64,000 bases of DNA from Victivallales bacterium (GCA_017417585.1 JAFPYX010000034.1:121805-185804), one strand, 5' to 3'; positions 26,058-35,436 are shown, counted from the stretch's first letter. The notes: generated from the sequence alone by a model not told the origin. Numbers and translations: made by a program.

Positions 26058-27023
26058 TTATCCTTCCAGCACGGAGAGGTCGCAGAAATCCGCGAATCTG
26101 GCGATTTCGGAGGCCATGTCCGGCGCGGGCGGGGCGGTGAAGACCATCCGCTCGCCGCTACGTGGATGCTGGAGAGCCAGCTTCCATGCGTGGAGGAGCT
26201 GGCGATGGTAGCGGAACGGCGGACACTTGGCGCCGCCGCTGTAGAGCAAATCTCCCAGGACGGGATGCCCCATGTGGGCCAGATGCACGCGGATCTGGTG
26301 GGTGCGGCCAGTATAGAGGCGCACTTGCAAAAGCGTACATCCATGCGCCTCGCCGACACGGCGGTACTTGGTCAGGGCGTCCTTTCCGCCATTTTCCACG
26401 ACTTTCCGTTTCTGGCGGTTCTTCTCGTCACGTCCGATTGGTGCGTCGATCACCCCGAAGCCGTCACGGAAATGCCCGCGGGCGATGGCCAGGTAGATCT
26501 TGTCGATCTGGTGGTTGCGGAAGTCCTTTTTGAGGCGCGTGTAGGCATCGGGACTTTTGGCGATGACCATCACGCCAGAGGTGTCTTTGTCCAGCCGGTG
26601 GACGATGCCGGGGCGCTCGTCCTCTCCGTCATCCGCCAGCTCCATGAAGGTCTCCGGCGCGTAGTGGAGCAGGGCGGAGACCAGCGTTCCCTGGCGGTTG
26701 CCGGCGGCCGGATGCACCACAAGCCCGGCGGGTTTGTTGATGACCAGCAGGTCGTCGTCTTCAAACAGGATTTCCAGCGGGATGTCGGCGGCCTGAATCT
26801 TCTCCGGCGTCTCATCCCGCCAGCCCCAGATTTCGACGGCCTGACCGTCCTCCAGCTGCAGGCCAGGACGCGCGGGTGCGCCATTCACGGTCACGAGCCG
26901 ATCCTCTACGCACCGTTGAAGAAAACTCCGTGAACGTTTGGGGAAATGCCTCACCAGAAAGTGGTCCAGCCGCAGGCCGATTTCCTCCGGCGTGACTTCA
27001 AAATGCTCCAAGGGAGACTGCAT
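26058..27023 (-). CDS. rluD: 23S rRNA pseudouridine synthase, RluD family
   Basis: Isomerises uridines in 23S rRNA (RluD targets 1911, 1915 and 1917 in E. coli). The 321-residue protein begins MQSPLEHFEV at 27023, 2 bp after the lgt stop. It has an S4 RNA-binding domain (about 15-65, RLDHFLVRHFP..RSFLQRCVE) and the synthase domain with HRLDKDTSG, catalytic Asp145, then KIYLAIARG and RTHQIRVHLAHMGHPVLGD. An in-frame start at 27194 lies inside lgt and is rejected. Other Rlu members share these motifs, so the exact target uridine is uncertain. Confidence 0.88.
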   Translation of the reverse strand: MQSPLEHFEVTPEEIGLRLDHFLVRHFPKRSRSFLQRCVEDRLVTVNGAPARPGLQLEDGQAVEIWGWRDETPEKIQAADIPLEILFEDDDLLVINKPAGLVVHPAAGNRQGTLVSALLHYAPETFMELADDGEDERPGIVHRLDKDTSGVMVIAKSPDAYTRLKKDFRNHQIDKIYLAIARGHFRDGFGVIDAPIGRDEKNRQKRKVVENGGKDALTKYRRVGEAHGCTLLQVRLYTGRTHQIRVHLAHMGHPVLGDLLYSGGAKCPPFRYHRQLLHAWKLALQHPRSGERMVFTAPPAPDMASEIARFADFCDLSVLEG

Positions 27024-27025
27024 GT

Positions 27026-27928
27026 TTATTTCCGGTGCTTTTTGCGAGGCGTGCGCTCGGCGGAGACAGCCTCGGGCGGATTTTCTGACTGGAGGGATGA
27101 TTCCTGGGCGGCTGGCTTGGAATGATGCCGTTGCCAGGTAAGAAAGCCGATGACGGCAAAGGTTACGGGTAGCACGAAGCAGAGCGTCGTCCACTGGGCG
27201 GGCGTCATGCCAGGATGGGGTTCATAGTCCCCCCTGAGGAATTCCAGCCCGATTCGTCCGGCTGAATAAAGTAGTACATAGACCAGAAACCGCCGATGAT
27301 GCATGACCTTGCGCCGTTCCATCCAGAAGATGAGCGCCGCGATGGCCACGCAGAGCAGGGATTCCAGAAATTGCACGGGGACGACTGGCAATGGGGTGGT
27401 CGTTCCGGGTGGGGCGTAGCCGTTTGCGATTTGCAGGGAAAGGACTGTGTTGCCGGTGGCGGGATACTGTACCCCATGGGCCCAGGGGATGCCGAAGCAG
27501 CAGCCGTTGAGCAGGCAGCCGATACGGGCGATGGCGTGGGCGATTGGCAGCACGGGCGCAGTCAGGTCCGCGATGTCGCCAATGGACCATTTTCGGAAGT
27601 GGCACATAATCAATAAGATGAGAACAACCAGAATGAAGCCGCCTTGGAAGACCAGCCCGCCTTCCCAGACCCGGAAGATGCCCCAGAAGTCGTCCGCAAA
27701 GAAATCACTCCAGAACCGCCGGACATACTCCAGCCGCGCGCCGACGACGCCGCCCAGTACGCACACCATCATGATGTCCAGTACCTGCTGTTCGCCGATG
27801 TTGAAGCGCTTGGTCCTGCGGGTGAGCAGGAAATAGCTCACGACGGCGGCAATCGCCGCACAGGCGCCATACCAGCGGATGGACAGCGGACCGAGATGCA
27901 AGATTTCAGGATCGGGTAGGCAAACCAT
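27026..27928 (-). CDS. lgt: prolipoprotein diacylglyceryl transferase
   Basis: Inner-membrane enzyme that transfers diacylglycerol from phosphatidylglycerol to the lipobox cysteine, the first lipoprotein maturation step (needed for GspD and the 3689 lipoprotein here). The 300-residue protein has about seven membrane segments. Diagnostic blocks are GPLSIRWYG near residue 13, GGVVGARL, EGGLVFQGG (residues 89-97) and HAIARIGCLLNGCCFG with the essential Arg (about 135) and Asn (about 141). The basic C-terminal tail (RTPRKKHRK) is an extension. It sits between yggS (15-bp gap) and rluD (2-bp gap) in one operon. Confidence 0.96.
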   Translation of the reverse strand: MVCLPDPEILHLGPLSIRWYGACAAIAAVVSYFLLTRRTKRFNIGEQQVLDIMMVCVLGGVVGARLEYVRRFWSDFFADDFWGIFRVWEGGLVFQGGFILVVLILLIMCHFRKWSIGDIADLTAPVLPIAHAIARIGCLLNGCCFGIPWAHGVQYPATGNTVLSLQIANGYAPPGTTTPLPVVPVQFLESLLCVAIAALIFWMERRKVMHHRRFLVYVLLYSAGRIGLEFLRGDYEPHPGMTPAQWTTLCFVLPVTFAVIGFLTWQRHHSKPAAQESSLQSENPPEAVSAERTPRKKHRK

Positions 27929-27943
27929 TGGGAATTGACAGGG

Positions 27944-28642
27944 TTAAAGTGGCATGTTGTAGTCCCGATGGCCGAAGATGGCGCTGCCGACACGGACGAT
28001 GGTTGCGCCCTCCTGGATGGCGATCTCGAAGTCGCCGGACATCCCCATGGAGAGTTCGGGGAGGGGGTGGCCGGTTTCCTGCTGGAGCCGGTCACGGAGC
28101 AACCGCAGGCCACCAAAGACCTCGTGGAGTGTGGGTTCCGGAACGTCGAACGGCGCCATGGTCATCAGCCCGACCACCGGCGCGGGGGCGCTGGACGGAA
28201 GCCACTCGAGCAACGGCGCGACTTCATCGGGGCGCAAGCCGAATTTACTTTCCTCGCCGGAAACATTGACCTCCAGCAGCAGCTTCGGATGGGTATCCAT
28301 CTCGGCGGCGAGGCGTTCTATGCGCTGAAGCAATGGCAGGGAGTCCACCGCGTGAATCCACGAGGAAAACTGCAGCGCACCGCGAACTTTATTGGCTTGG
28401 AGGTGTCCAATCTGGTGCCATTCGAGTTCCGCCGGCAGCTTGGGCGCCTTGGCCTCCAGCTCCTGCACGCGGTTCTCGCCAAAGCACCGCTGGCCGGCCG
28501 CATACGCTTCGGCGACCGCATCGGCGGGGAAGGTCTTCGAGACCGCCAGCAACTTGACGGCGGAGACCTCGCGACCCGACGAGACCGCCGCGTGAGCTAC
28601 GCGCTTCCGAATTCGGTTTAAATTTTCTGCAATCTGCGACAT
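27944..28642 (-). CDS. yggS: pyridoxal phosphate homeostasis protein, YggS/PLPBP family
   Basis: A 232-residue TIM-barrel protein that binds PLP through Lys36 in LLAVSKTFPA and helps maintain vitamin B6 and amino acid balance without known catalysis. Family blocks are CFGENRVQE, WHQIGHLQANKVR, LLLEVNVSGEESKFGL, GLMTMAPF and LSMGMSGDFEIAIQEGATIVRVGSAIFG with the PLP phosphate site. Length is normal. It is the first gene of the yggS-lgt-rluD operon and is divergent from the DciA-like gene across a 173-bp gap. Confidence 0.95.
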   Translation of the reverse strand: MSQIAENLNRIRKRVAHAAVSSGREVSAVKLLAVSKTFPADAVAEAYAAGQRCFGENRVQELEAKAPKLPAELEWHQIGHLQANKVRGALQFSSWIHAVDSLPLLQRIERLAAEMDTHPKLLLEVNVSGEESKFGLRPDEVAPLLEWLPSSAPAPVVGLMTMAPFDVPEPTLHEVFGGLRLLRDRLQQETGHPLPELSMGMSGDFEIAIQEGATIVRVGSAIFGHRDYNMPL

Positions 28643-28815
28643 TGCGACAATCTTCAGTTTATGTTATGCAACATGCCTGGATGGATGCCGCGGCATGAGG
28701 AAATGGACTTTTCAGGAGACGGCCGCAAGCTGGTTCTTTGCGCGGCTGATTCTGAAATCCGCCCATAATGTAAACCAAATTCTCTCTCGCGTGCGCACGC
28801 AAGGACAGGAAAATC

Positions 28816-29280
28816 ATGCGCCACGACAAAAAAACACTCACGAAAACCCAGGACTCGCCGCTGAAGCCCGGCCGTGCCGTCAGGCAGTTCCCGCCGCTTC
28901 CGGAACGCGAGGCGCTGGTCCGTGACTGGTATGATGGCATGGATTGTTCTGCCATCCTGGCGGCCTTGCATCCGCAAACCCAAAGGGTTGGCGACTTGGT
29001 GGACCAGGTGTTGGCTGGCTTCCAGTCGCCTGACGACCAGATGATGGCCGCTATTCAGGGCCAGTGGAATGATGTCGCCTCAAACGAGTCGCTGGTGCAA
29101 AAACTCCATCCAGTGCATTTGGCCAATGGCGTGCTGACAATCGAGGTTTCAGATGCGACGCTCCTGTACGTCTTCCGAGAACCCAGGCTGCAGAAACGGC
29201 TCCTGGCATCGGTGAACCAGATCGCCGGCGGCAAGGTCAAACGGTTGCGATTGGTGATGAAAGGGCAACGCGGTCGTTGA
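28816..29280 (+). CDS. DUF721/DciA-like protein
   Basis: A 154-residue protein. The C-terminal half has the DUF721 pattern: W near a loop (IQGQWNDVASNESL), then HPVHLANGVLTIEVSDATLLYVFREPRLQKRLLASVNQ and a terminal strand KVKRLRLVM, i.e. the beta-alpha-beta KH-like fold of DciA, the ancestral loader of the replicative helicase DnaB in bacteria without DnaC. The N-terminal half is basic and then acidic and is not recognised. An AGGA sits 7 nt before the ATG. It lies 42 bp upstream of the Prc protease gene on the same strand. Assignment by pattern only. Confidence 0.65.
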   Translation: MRHDKKTLTKTQDSPLKPGRAVRQFPPLPEREALVRDWYDGMDCSAILAALHPQTQRVGDLVDQVLAGFQSPDDQMMAAIQGQWNDVASNESLVQKLHPVHLANGVLTIEVSDATLLYVFREPRLQKRLLASVNQIAGGKVKRLRLVMKGQRGR

Positions 29281-29322
29281 AAAACTTGGTTTCGATACTT
29301 TGCCTTGAAGGTTGGAATACAG

Positions 29323-31566
29323 ATGAAACGCAGTGTGGACAAGATTTGGATTCGGCTGGCCGCCGGTCTTGCGATGTTGATGCTTTGCTTTGGCGTGTCG
29401 CCGTTGCGGGGCGAAGAACAGCCCGATGACGAAATGGTGGCCAAATTGGAGGAAGTGCGGAATTTCCATATAGAGCGTCCCGTTCCGACTCCCGGCGATG
29501 CGTTGATTGCCCGAACGGTGGTGCAGGTCGCGTTGTCCCAGCATTATAATTACCAGAGCTTCACGCCGATGCTCTCCACACAGTGGTTCCAGGCATTCTT
29601 CGAGATGCTCGACCCCGCGAAGCGGATCTTCCTCCAAAGCGACTTGGATGAGCTGCAGGGCACGGCCGACTCCCTCTATGCGCCGAACTCGAAGAATGTG
29701 CGGATGGGGTTCCCGTATCAGGTGTATGAGCGTTTCCTGGAACGCTATCGGGAATATGTGCTGTTCTGCGCGGAGGAGCTGTATCGCGACCAGGATTTCA
29801 CGGTGGATGAGACGATGCCGATTGTCCGTTCCACCGAAGAACTTCAATGGCCGGCGAGCGTTGCCGAGCAGCACGACAACTGGAGGCGCGCCGTCAAGAG
29901 CATCTTGCTTAGCGACCTGCTGACGCAGGAGCAGCTCGAACAGGAGGGGCTTGACAACGGCGGACGCGGGAAAAAGAAGGATGACATCCGCACGCGCACA
30001 ATCCGCTCCATGGTCAGCACCTTCAAGCTGCGCAATGAGGCCAGTTCACTGGACATCCTGGAAATGTACCTCAATGCGTTCCTGGGACTGTTCGATCCCC
30101 ATACGACCTACATGGCACCGGAAAGCAAGGAGGATTTCGACATCTCGATGAGCCTTTCGCTCCAGGGTATCGGCGCGATGCTGAGCTGGCAGGACGGGTT
30201 TACCACCGTCTCCAGCCTGGTTCCCGGCGGGCCCGCTGCCCGCGATGGCAGCCTGAAGCCAGGGGACCGGATTCTGGCGGTGGCACAGGAAGGCGAAGAC
30301 GAGCCAGTGGATGTCGTCGGGATGAAGTTGAGTCGCGTGGTGCAGTACATCCGCGGCCCCAAGGGAACGGTGGTTTTTCTCACGGTTCAGCCGGAGGGTT
30401 CAAGCGATACGGTGGTCTACCGTCTGGTCCGTGACCAAATCGTGCTGAAGGACTCCGAGGCGCAAAGCATCATCCACGAAATCCCGGTGAAGGGCTGGGA
30501 CCGCACGGCGCGGGTGGTTCAGCTCTATTTGCCGTCCTTCTACAGCGATTTCGGAGCCCGGGACCGAGGCGAAAAAAACTACAAGAGCACTACCACCGAT
30601 CTGCGAAGGCTTCTGGAAGAGGCAAAGGCATCCGGACCGGTGGATGGCGTGGTGCTTGACCTGCGCGGGAATGGTGGCGGATCCCTGGACGAGGCGGTCT
30701 CGCTGTGCGGGCTCTTCGCGGGAAATGTCCCTGTGGTGCAGGTGCGGAGCCAGCAGGGTGGAGTGCGCCTGATGCGGGCAAGCCGCCGTGCACCAATCTA
30801 TTCTGGGCCAATGGTGGTGATGGTGGACCGCTACAGCGCCTCCGCCTCGGAGATTGTGGCGGCGTGCCTGCAGGACACAGGCCGCGCTGTGATCGTCGGC
30901 GACCGGTCCACGCATGGAAAGGGCACCGTACAAGCCCTTGAAGACCTTTCTGAACAGCCCCAGATGACCAAATCCCTGGTGCTGCTGAACCACAAGGATC
31001 CCGGGTCGCTCAAGCTCACCTTCGCGAAATTCTACCGGATTAACGGCGGTTCTACCCAGGAGCGCGGCGTGGAGCCGGACATCGTCTTCCCGTCGTTTCT
31101 GGAATACATGGATACCGCGGAGAAAACTCTGCCGCACTGTCTGCCGTGGGACGAGATTGCGCCCGTGGTCTTCCCCGTCGTGACACGGGCGCGGTCATTC
31201 CTCCCGGAGCTTCGGGAATTCGCGGAGCAGTTCATGGCCGAGGATCCGGATTTCATTGAATACGCCAACGAGGTCGAGGACTACAGGGAATATCGGCAAC
31301 TGGGTGAATTGCCGCTGGAAATCAATGCGCGGCGTTCCTACCGCGAGCGGGAGCAGCATTCCGTGAAGATGATCCGTCGTTTCCAGCCCAAGCGTCCCAA
31401 GGAGGAGGTCGAGGAGGCCGAGGCGCTCAAGAGCGATGAGGAGAAACTGCTTGACAAGCAGAAGCTCCCTGAAGAAGACATCGTGCTGGATGCAACGCTG
31501 GCGATCATGGGAAAGGCAATCGAGTTGAATCAGGAGGAAGGGAATGCCTTCAGTTTTACCAAGTAG
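29323..31566 (+). CDS. prc: tail-specific periplasmic protease Prc (CtpA/S41 family)
   Basis: A 747-residue exported serine protease that degrades proteins with non-polar C-termini and tunes envelope hydrolases. The start is the ATG at 29323, chosen over an upstream TTG because it gives a proper signal peptide (MKRSVDK then a hydrophobic run to about residue 28). Domain order: N-terminal helical domain with DPAKRIFLQSDLDEL, HTTYMAPESKEDF, a PDZ domain with GIGAMLS and LVPGGPAARDGSLKPGDRILAV, then the S41 fold. The catalytic dyad is Ser507 in SASASE and Lys533 in HGKGTV. A C-terminal helical extension ends at FSFTK. Shine-Dalgarno for the next gene lies inside its 3' end. Confidence 0.95.
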   Translation: MKRSVDKIWIRLAAGLAMLMLCFGVSPLRGEEQPDDEMVAKLEEVRNFHIERPVPTPGDALIARTVVQVALSQHYNYQSFTPMLSTQWFQAFFEMLDPAKRIFLQSDLDELQGTADSLYAPNSKNVRMGFPYQVYERFLERYREYVLFCAEELYRDQDFTVDETMPIVRSTEELQWPASVAEQHDNWRRAVKSILLSDLLTQEQLEQEGLDNGGRGKKKDDIRTRTIRSMVSTFKLRNEASSLDILEMYLNAFLGLFDPHTTYMAPESKEDFDISMSLSLQGIGAMLSWQDGFTTVSSLVPGGPAARDGSLKPGDRILAVAQEGEDEPVDVVGMKLSRVVQYIRGPKGTVVFLTVQPEGSSDTVVYRLVRDQIVLKDSEAQSIIHEIPVKGWDRTARVVQLYLPSFYSDFGARDRGEKNYKSTTTDLRRLLEEAKASGPVDGVVLDLRGNGGGSLDEAVSLCGLFAGNVPVVQVRSQQGGVRLMRASRRAPIYSGPMVVMVDRYSASASEIVAACLQDTGRAVIVGDRSTHGKGTVQALEDLSEQPQMTKSLVLLNHKDPGSLKLTFAKFYRINGGSTQERGVEPDIVFPSFLEYMDTAEKTLPHCLPWDEIAPVVFPVVTRARSFLPELREFAEQFMAEDPDFIEYANEVEDYREYRQLGELPLEINARRSYREREQHSVKMIRRFQPKRPKEEVEEAEALKSDEEKLLDKQKLPEEDIVLDATLAIMGKAIELNQEEGNAFSFTK

Positions 31567-32593
31567 GGGTCTTAGTCCCACGGCGACACGGCTCTTCGCA
31601 CGCGGAAATGAGTTTCTGGGTACGCAGGTCCCGATCCTTTGCGGGGCAATGACTTGGGTGAGCACGCCGCGGCTGGTGGCCGCCGTCACCCAGGCCGGCG
31701 GCTTCGGCGCGCTGGCAGGCGGGAACATGCCGGCGGAGGTGCTGGACCGGACGGTCGGAGAGACCCGCGGACTGGTCGGTGCCCGGCCGTTCGCCGTGAA
31801 TGTGATTACCCTGGGACCGGCCTACCAGAGCCATCTGGATGTTCTGGAGAAGAATCCCCCGCCCATCGTGGTCTTTGCCGGAGGGCTTCCGCGGGACACG
31901 GAAATCGCTCGGATGAAGGCCACTGGGGCTAAGGTGATGTGCTTCGCCTCCACGGAGGCGCTTGCAAAACGGCTGCTTGCCTTCGGGACGGATGCGCTGA
32001 TCCTGGAGGGCACGGAGGCTGGCGGCCATGTCGGGCCGGTTTGCCTCACCGTCCTGCTGCAGCAGGTGCTTTTCCACTTTGGCGGCGAGGTGCCCATTTT
32101 TGTGGCCGGGGGCATTGGAACCGGGCGGCTGATGGCGCACCTCCTGATGATGGGCGCCGCGGGCGTGCAGATGGGAACGCGTTTCGCGGTCGCGCGCGAA
32201 TGCGAGACGCATCCGGGCTTCAAGGAGGCGCTCTACCGTGCCGCCGCCCGCGAGGCGCAGGCGACCGGACAGTTCGACCCTTCTTTGCATGTGGTCGCGG
32301 TGAGGGCGCTGCGCAACGAAGGCACGAGGGACTTCGAGCGGCTGCAGCTCGACCTAATTGCGATGCTCCAGTCCGGGAAAATCTCCCATGAGGACGCGCA
32401 GGCGCAGGTCGAGAACTTCTGGATCGGCGGCCTCCGGCGGGCTGCGGTGGACGGCGATGTGGAGCATGGCTCCGTGATGGCCGGGCAGTCGGTCGGGCTG
32501 GTCTCCCGCGAGGAGTCCGTCCAGGAGATTATGGACGGCATGGTGCGCGACTGCGAGGCCGAATTCACCCGGTGCCGCGAAGCGCTGGTCTAG
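31544..32593 (+). CDS. nitronate monooxygenase / FabK-type flavin enzyme
   Basis: A 349-residue FMN-binding TIM barrel. FLGTQVPILCGAMTWVSTPRLVAAVTQAGGFGALAGG is the FMN-site opening of the FabK/2-nitropropane dioxygenase family. Further blocks are FAVNVI, VMCFASTEALAKR, GTDALILEGTEAGGHVG (catalytic His region), VPIFVAGGIGTGR and AAGVQMGTRFAV. The C-terminal SVMAGQSVGLV also fits FabK, the enoyl-ACP reductase of type II fatty acid synthesis, so either lipid synthesis or nitronate detoxification is possible. It starts inside the last codons of prc behind a perfect AGGAGG (31532-31537), showing overlap and probable coupling. Confidence 0.85.
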   Translation: MPSVLPSRGLSPTATRLFARGNEFLGTQVPILCGAMTWVSTPRLVAAVTQAGGFGALAGGNMPAEVLDRTVGETRGLVGARPFAVNVITLGPAYQSHLDVLEKNPPPIVVFAGGLPRDTEIARMKATGAKVMCFASTEALAKRLLAFGTDALILEGTEAGGHVGPVCLTVLLQQVLFHFGGEVPIFVAGGIGTGRLMAHLLMMGAAGVQMGTRFAVARECETHPGFKEALYRAAAREAQATGQFDPSLHVVAVRALRNEGTRDFERLQLDLIAMLQSGKISHEDAQAQVENFWIGGLRRAAVDGDVEHGSVMAGQSVGLVSREESVQEIMDGMVRDCEAEFTRCREALV

Positions 32594-32603
32594 GAGCGCT
32601 GGG

Positions 32604-33527
32604 ATGGCTTCGCATCGGGTCAAGGGGCTGTTGTTCGGGCTGTGTTCCACTGTCATCTGGGGCTGCCAGTATTCGGTGAGCCGCTTTCTTTTTGGCACGG
32701 TGGAGGGCGAAGCGGATCCTCTGTGCCTGATGACAATACGTCTTTTCCTCGGTGCGCTGGCGCTTTCACCTGCGCTGTTCTTCCATGGCGGCTGGGGAAA
32801 GGCCCGATCGGTTGTGCGAAACGATCTGCGCAGCCTTCTGGCGATGGCGTTTGTCGTCTGCATCCTGGAGGGCGTTTTGGCCTTCGCCTCGCTGAAATTC
32901 ACGACGGCGGCTCGCAGCAGCCTGCTGTGCAATGCCTCGCCGATCTTCACGGTGATTTTCGCGGCGCTGGCGGCGCGAAAATGGCCGACATGGGGCAAAA
33001 ACCTGGGGATGGTCTTGGGGTTCGCGGGGCTGGTGCTCGCCATGACCGCGAAGGCCTCCGACCTCTATGAGGCCAATCCCCAGACGCTGCCTGGCGACTT
33101 GATGGCCATCGCCTCCGGCGTCGCATGGGCGGCCTACACGGTCTGGGGGAGGGAGACCGCCGAGCGCTATGGCGGCATCCCCTGCACCGTGCTGATGCTC
33201 GTTTTCGGGGGGTTGATGATGATTCCCGTCTGCCTGGTTTTCGGGGATTTCGGGAGTCTTTCTCAGCTGCCGCCGCGGGTCTGGGCGGGCGTGGTCTTTC
33301 TGGGCATTGCGGACACCGGCTGGGCCATCGGGCTGTGGTACACCGCGATGGCGCTGGTGGAACCCGCCGCCCTGGGGGCCTACGGATACCTTTCCGCCAC
33401 TATCGCGCTGGTGGTGGCACAGCTGGCGGGCCGGGAGACTTTCGACTGGCGCTTCTTCCTGGCCATCGCGCTGGTGATGGGCGGCATCGCCTTGATGAAC
33501 CATGAACCTTCGCCCAAACGGACATGA
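32604..33527 (+). CDS. EamA/DMT-superfamily transporter
   Basis: A 307-residue integral membrane protein with ten hydrophobic segments in two EamA repeats (about 8-140 and 155-300). Typical signs are the STVIWGCQYSVSRFLF opening, the AALGAYGYLSATIALVVAQL in the ninth helix and PxxA-like ending. These carriers export amino acids, nucleotides or metabolites; the substrate cannot be read from the sequence. It follows the flavin enzyme by 10 bp with an AGGAG upstream, completing a dciA-like/prc/flavin enzyme/EamA run. Confidence 0.85.
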   Translation: MASHRVKGLLFGLCSTVIWGCQYSVSRFLFGTVEGEADPLCLMTIRLFLGALALSPALFFHGGWGKARSVVRNDLRSLLAMAFVVCILEGVLAFASLKFTTAARSSLLCNASPIFTVIFAALAARKWPTWGKNLGMVLGFAGLVLAMTAKASDLYEANPQTLPGDLMAIASGVAWAAYTVWGRETAERYGGIPCTVLMLVFGGLMMIPVCLVFGDFGSLSQLPPRVWAGVVFLGIADTGWAIGLWYTAMALVEPAALGAYGYLSATIALVVAQLAGRETFDWRFFLAIALVMGGIALMNHEPSPKRT

Positions 33528-33605
33528 GTTTCGGGGAGATAGTTGGAAGACTTTGCGCCCATGCAGGCATTTTCCCGAAGGCAAATCTGACAACATACCC
33601 AAGTC

Positions 33606-33890
33606 ATGGACAAGGAACTCAGGAACAGTCTGATCTGGCGGGGCATTGTTTTGGGAGTGGTGCTACTCTTCTGGGTGCCGATGCTGTATTTCTATAGAGG
33701 CTATGTCAACACCATGACGGACATGGACGAAGAAGCCGAGGAGGTCGCGGAAGGGTACTTCCAAGCCATGCTGCGGGAATTCACCATCACGCGAATCGTT
33801 CTGGCTGTCGGGGCAGTCGCGTTGTTCGTTTTCTTGATTGTGAGTGTCTGTCGCGCCTTCCATAAAAAACGCTCGAAACGGCGACCTTGA
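33606..33890 (+). CDS. small two-helix membrane protein, unknown
   Basis: A 94-residue protein with two membrane segments (about 12-30 and 64-84) separated by an acidic loop DMDEEAEEVAEGY, and a basic C-terminus KKRSKRRP. The positive-inside rule puts both ends in the cytoplasm. No family is recognised. It lies 78 bp after the EamA gene and 91 bp before the secreted protein gene. Confidence 0.65.
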   Translation: MDKELRNSLIWRGIVLGVVLLFWVPMLYFYRGYVNTMTDMDEEAEEVAEGYFQAMLREFTITRIVLAVGAVALFVFLIVSVCRAFHKKRSKRRP

Positions 33891-33981
33891 GGAAATCCCC
33901 GCTGAGGCGCTCTGCACGAGTCAGGCATGACGGCCCTCGGACTTCACATCCATCCAAAGCCCCCCAAACCAAGGAGAAAAC

Positions 33982-35022
33982 ATGCATTTCAGAAAGACCC
34001 TGCTTGTACTGTTGGCCATTGCCTTGACGTCTATGTCAATGGCGAAAGGGCGCGAAAAATCGTTTTTCCTGGTGGACCAGCGCACTCAGATGCCAGTTCT
34101 GAGCTGCCCGGTGCAGCCGAATTGGCTGATCGGCGGCAAGGCAACGTGGACGGCCGACCCCGCCGCGCCGGTCAGCTGGTACGTGTGGACGCTTTCGCCG
34201 GACCAGAAGGTCAAGATCATCTTCTCGTCTTTGGTGGCCCTTGGTTCGCCCGGGCAAATCCAGCAGGTGCCGTTTCTTCAGAATCCCCTCCCCCTGGCAA
34301 ATGAATTGCTGCCAGCTGTCCAGCGGGACCACAACCTGGCTGATTTGCATATCGTGGATGCGCATTTCAACAACCACGAGCCGCCCCAGGACTTGATTGA
34401 GTCGCGGATGCTCCAGGCACGGCAGCACGGCATCACGCCAACCAATTTCCTGTTCACCGAATTGTATGTCCGCTACGACGGACTCCGAAACGGCAAGAAG
34501 TACATCGTCATCCTGTCACTGCCGATGCTGGCGACGGAGAACCGCCCGGGCATGGGGTTCGCCACCGTCGTGGAGCTGCTGCTGCCGACGTCGTTCAGCT
34601 GCCCTCCGGATCGGGAGAAGGATACGCAGCGGCGGCTGGAGAAGCTGGTGGAAGCCATCCAGATGAACCCCAACTTCACCGCCGTGGTCAACCAGGTCGC
34701 AGCCCAGCGCACGGAGAACTGGCTACGGGTCCAGAATGAAATCCGCAGCCAGCAGCTGGAAATCGCCACATCCGCCTCAACTACCCAGGACCGGGTGCGT
34801 GACATGTGGTCCGAGTATATCCGCGACGTTGATACGACCGCCAATCCCAACACCGGCGAGAAGATGTTCATCGACAGCCACTATGACCACGCCTGGATCA
34901 ACAGCGACAACGAGATCATCTACCACAACAGCGGATTCAATACCCCCAATGCAAGCACGGCTTCCTTTGACCCGAACAGCAACGCGCTGTTCAACCAGAC
35001 CACCTGGCGGCAGCTGAAATAG
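33982..35022 (+). CDS. secreted protein of unknown function
   Basis: A 346-residue exported protein. An AAGGAG ribosome site precedes the ATG by 7 nt, and a signal peptide (MHFRKTLLVLLAIALTSMSMA, cleavage near 22) is clear. The mature part has a beta-rich N-terminal half (SSLVALGSPGQIQQVPF, KKYIVILSLPMLA) and a helical segment with many Gln/Arg, followed by YDHAWINSDNEIIYHNSGFNTPN near the C-terminus. No cysteines pairs, no lipobox, no catalytic motif recognised. The composition of the tail (WINSDNEIIYH...) is seen in eukaryote-like or T3SS-associated proteins, but this is too weak to use. A terminator hairpin lies 165 bp downstream. Confidence 0.6.
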   Translation: MHFRKTLLVLLAIALTSMSMAKGREKSFFLVDQRTQMPVLSCPVQPNWLIGGKATWTADPAAPVSWYVWTLSPDQKVKIIFSSLVALGSPGQIQQVPFLQNPLPLANELLPAVQRDHNLADLHIVDAHFNNHEPPQDLIESRMLQARQHGITPTNFLFTELYVRYDGLRNGKKYIVILSLPMLATENRPGMGFATVVELLLPTSFSCPPDREKDTQRRLEKLVEAIQMNPNFTAVVNQVAAQRTENWLRVQNEIRSQQLEIATSASTTQDRVRDMWSEYIRDVDTTANPNTGEKMFIDSHYDHAWINSDNEIIYHNSGFNTPNASTASFDPNSNALFNQTTWRQLK

Positions 35023-35187
35023 GCGACGGGATAAGCAATGAATGACAAAGACAGCGAAGGCTGTCTAACACCGTGACGCGGACGTCGGCTCCTTCCTCAA
35101 GGACTGCGGCGCACGAATCGCCAAGTCGAAGGACTCTTCTGGCGATACTGCGCCAAAAGGCTGAAGGTTATATTCATAAAATAACTT

Positions 35188-35229
35188 GCGGGCCAAGAAG
35201 CTGTTAGACAATTTCTTGGCCCGCTTTTT
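35188..35229 (+). terminator. rho-independent terminator
   Basis: GCGGGCCAAGAA (35188-35199) pairs perfectly with TTCTTGGCCCGC (35213-35224), 13-nt loop, followed by five Ts. It serves the secreted protein gene ending at 35022. Confidence 0.85.
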
Positions 35230-35244
35230 GATGCCTTGAAGCAG

Positions 35245-35436
35245 TGACTGTCCCCGGTGGGTTCGGTGGGCATCAGATGGGGCGTGAGACGTGGGACGTG
35301 GGACTTGAGACGAGATATGTCGGGCGTCGGATGGCGTGGCATCTTCGGGTCTTGCCGAAGAGAATCTCCGGGAGGCGGCGACTGTCCCCGGCACTTCTCG
35401 ACGATTTGCAATGTGTTGTCGGTAACTGTCCCCGAT
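35245..35436. repeat. three GACTGTCCCCGG-type repeats
   Basis: The motif ACTGTCCCCG occurs three times in the same orientation (near 35246, 35386 and 35426). It resembles the short sequences flanking REP-associated tyrosine transposase (RAYT) elements, though no transposase is present. The copies fall within the 3' part of the RhuM-like reading frame. Confidence 0.5.

Noticed and set aside
35245..35436. Complete RAYT or IS element
   Set aside because: Only short ACTGTCCCCG motifs are present, with no transposase reading frame.
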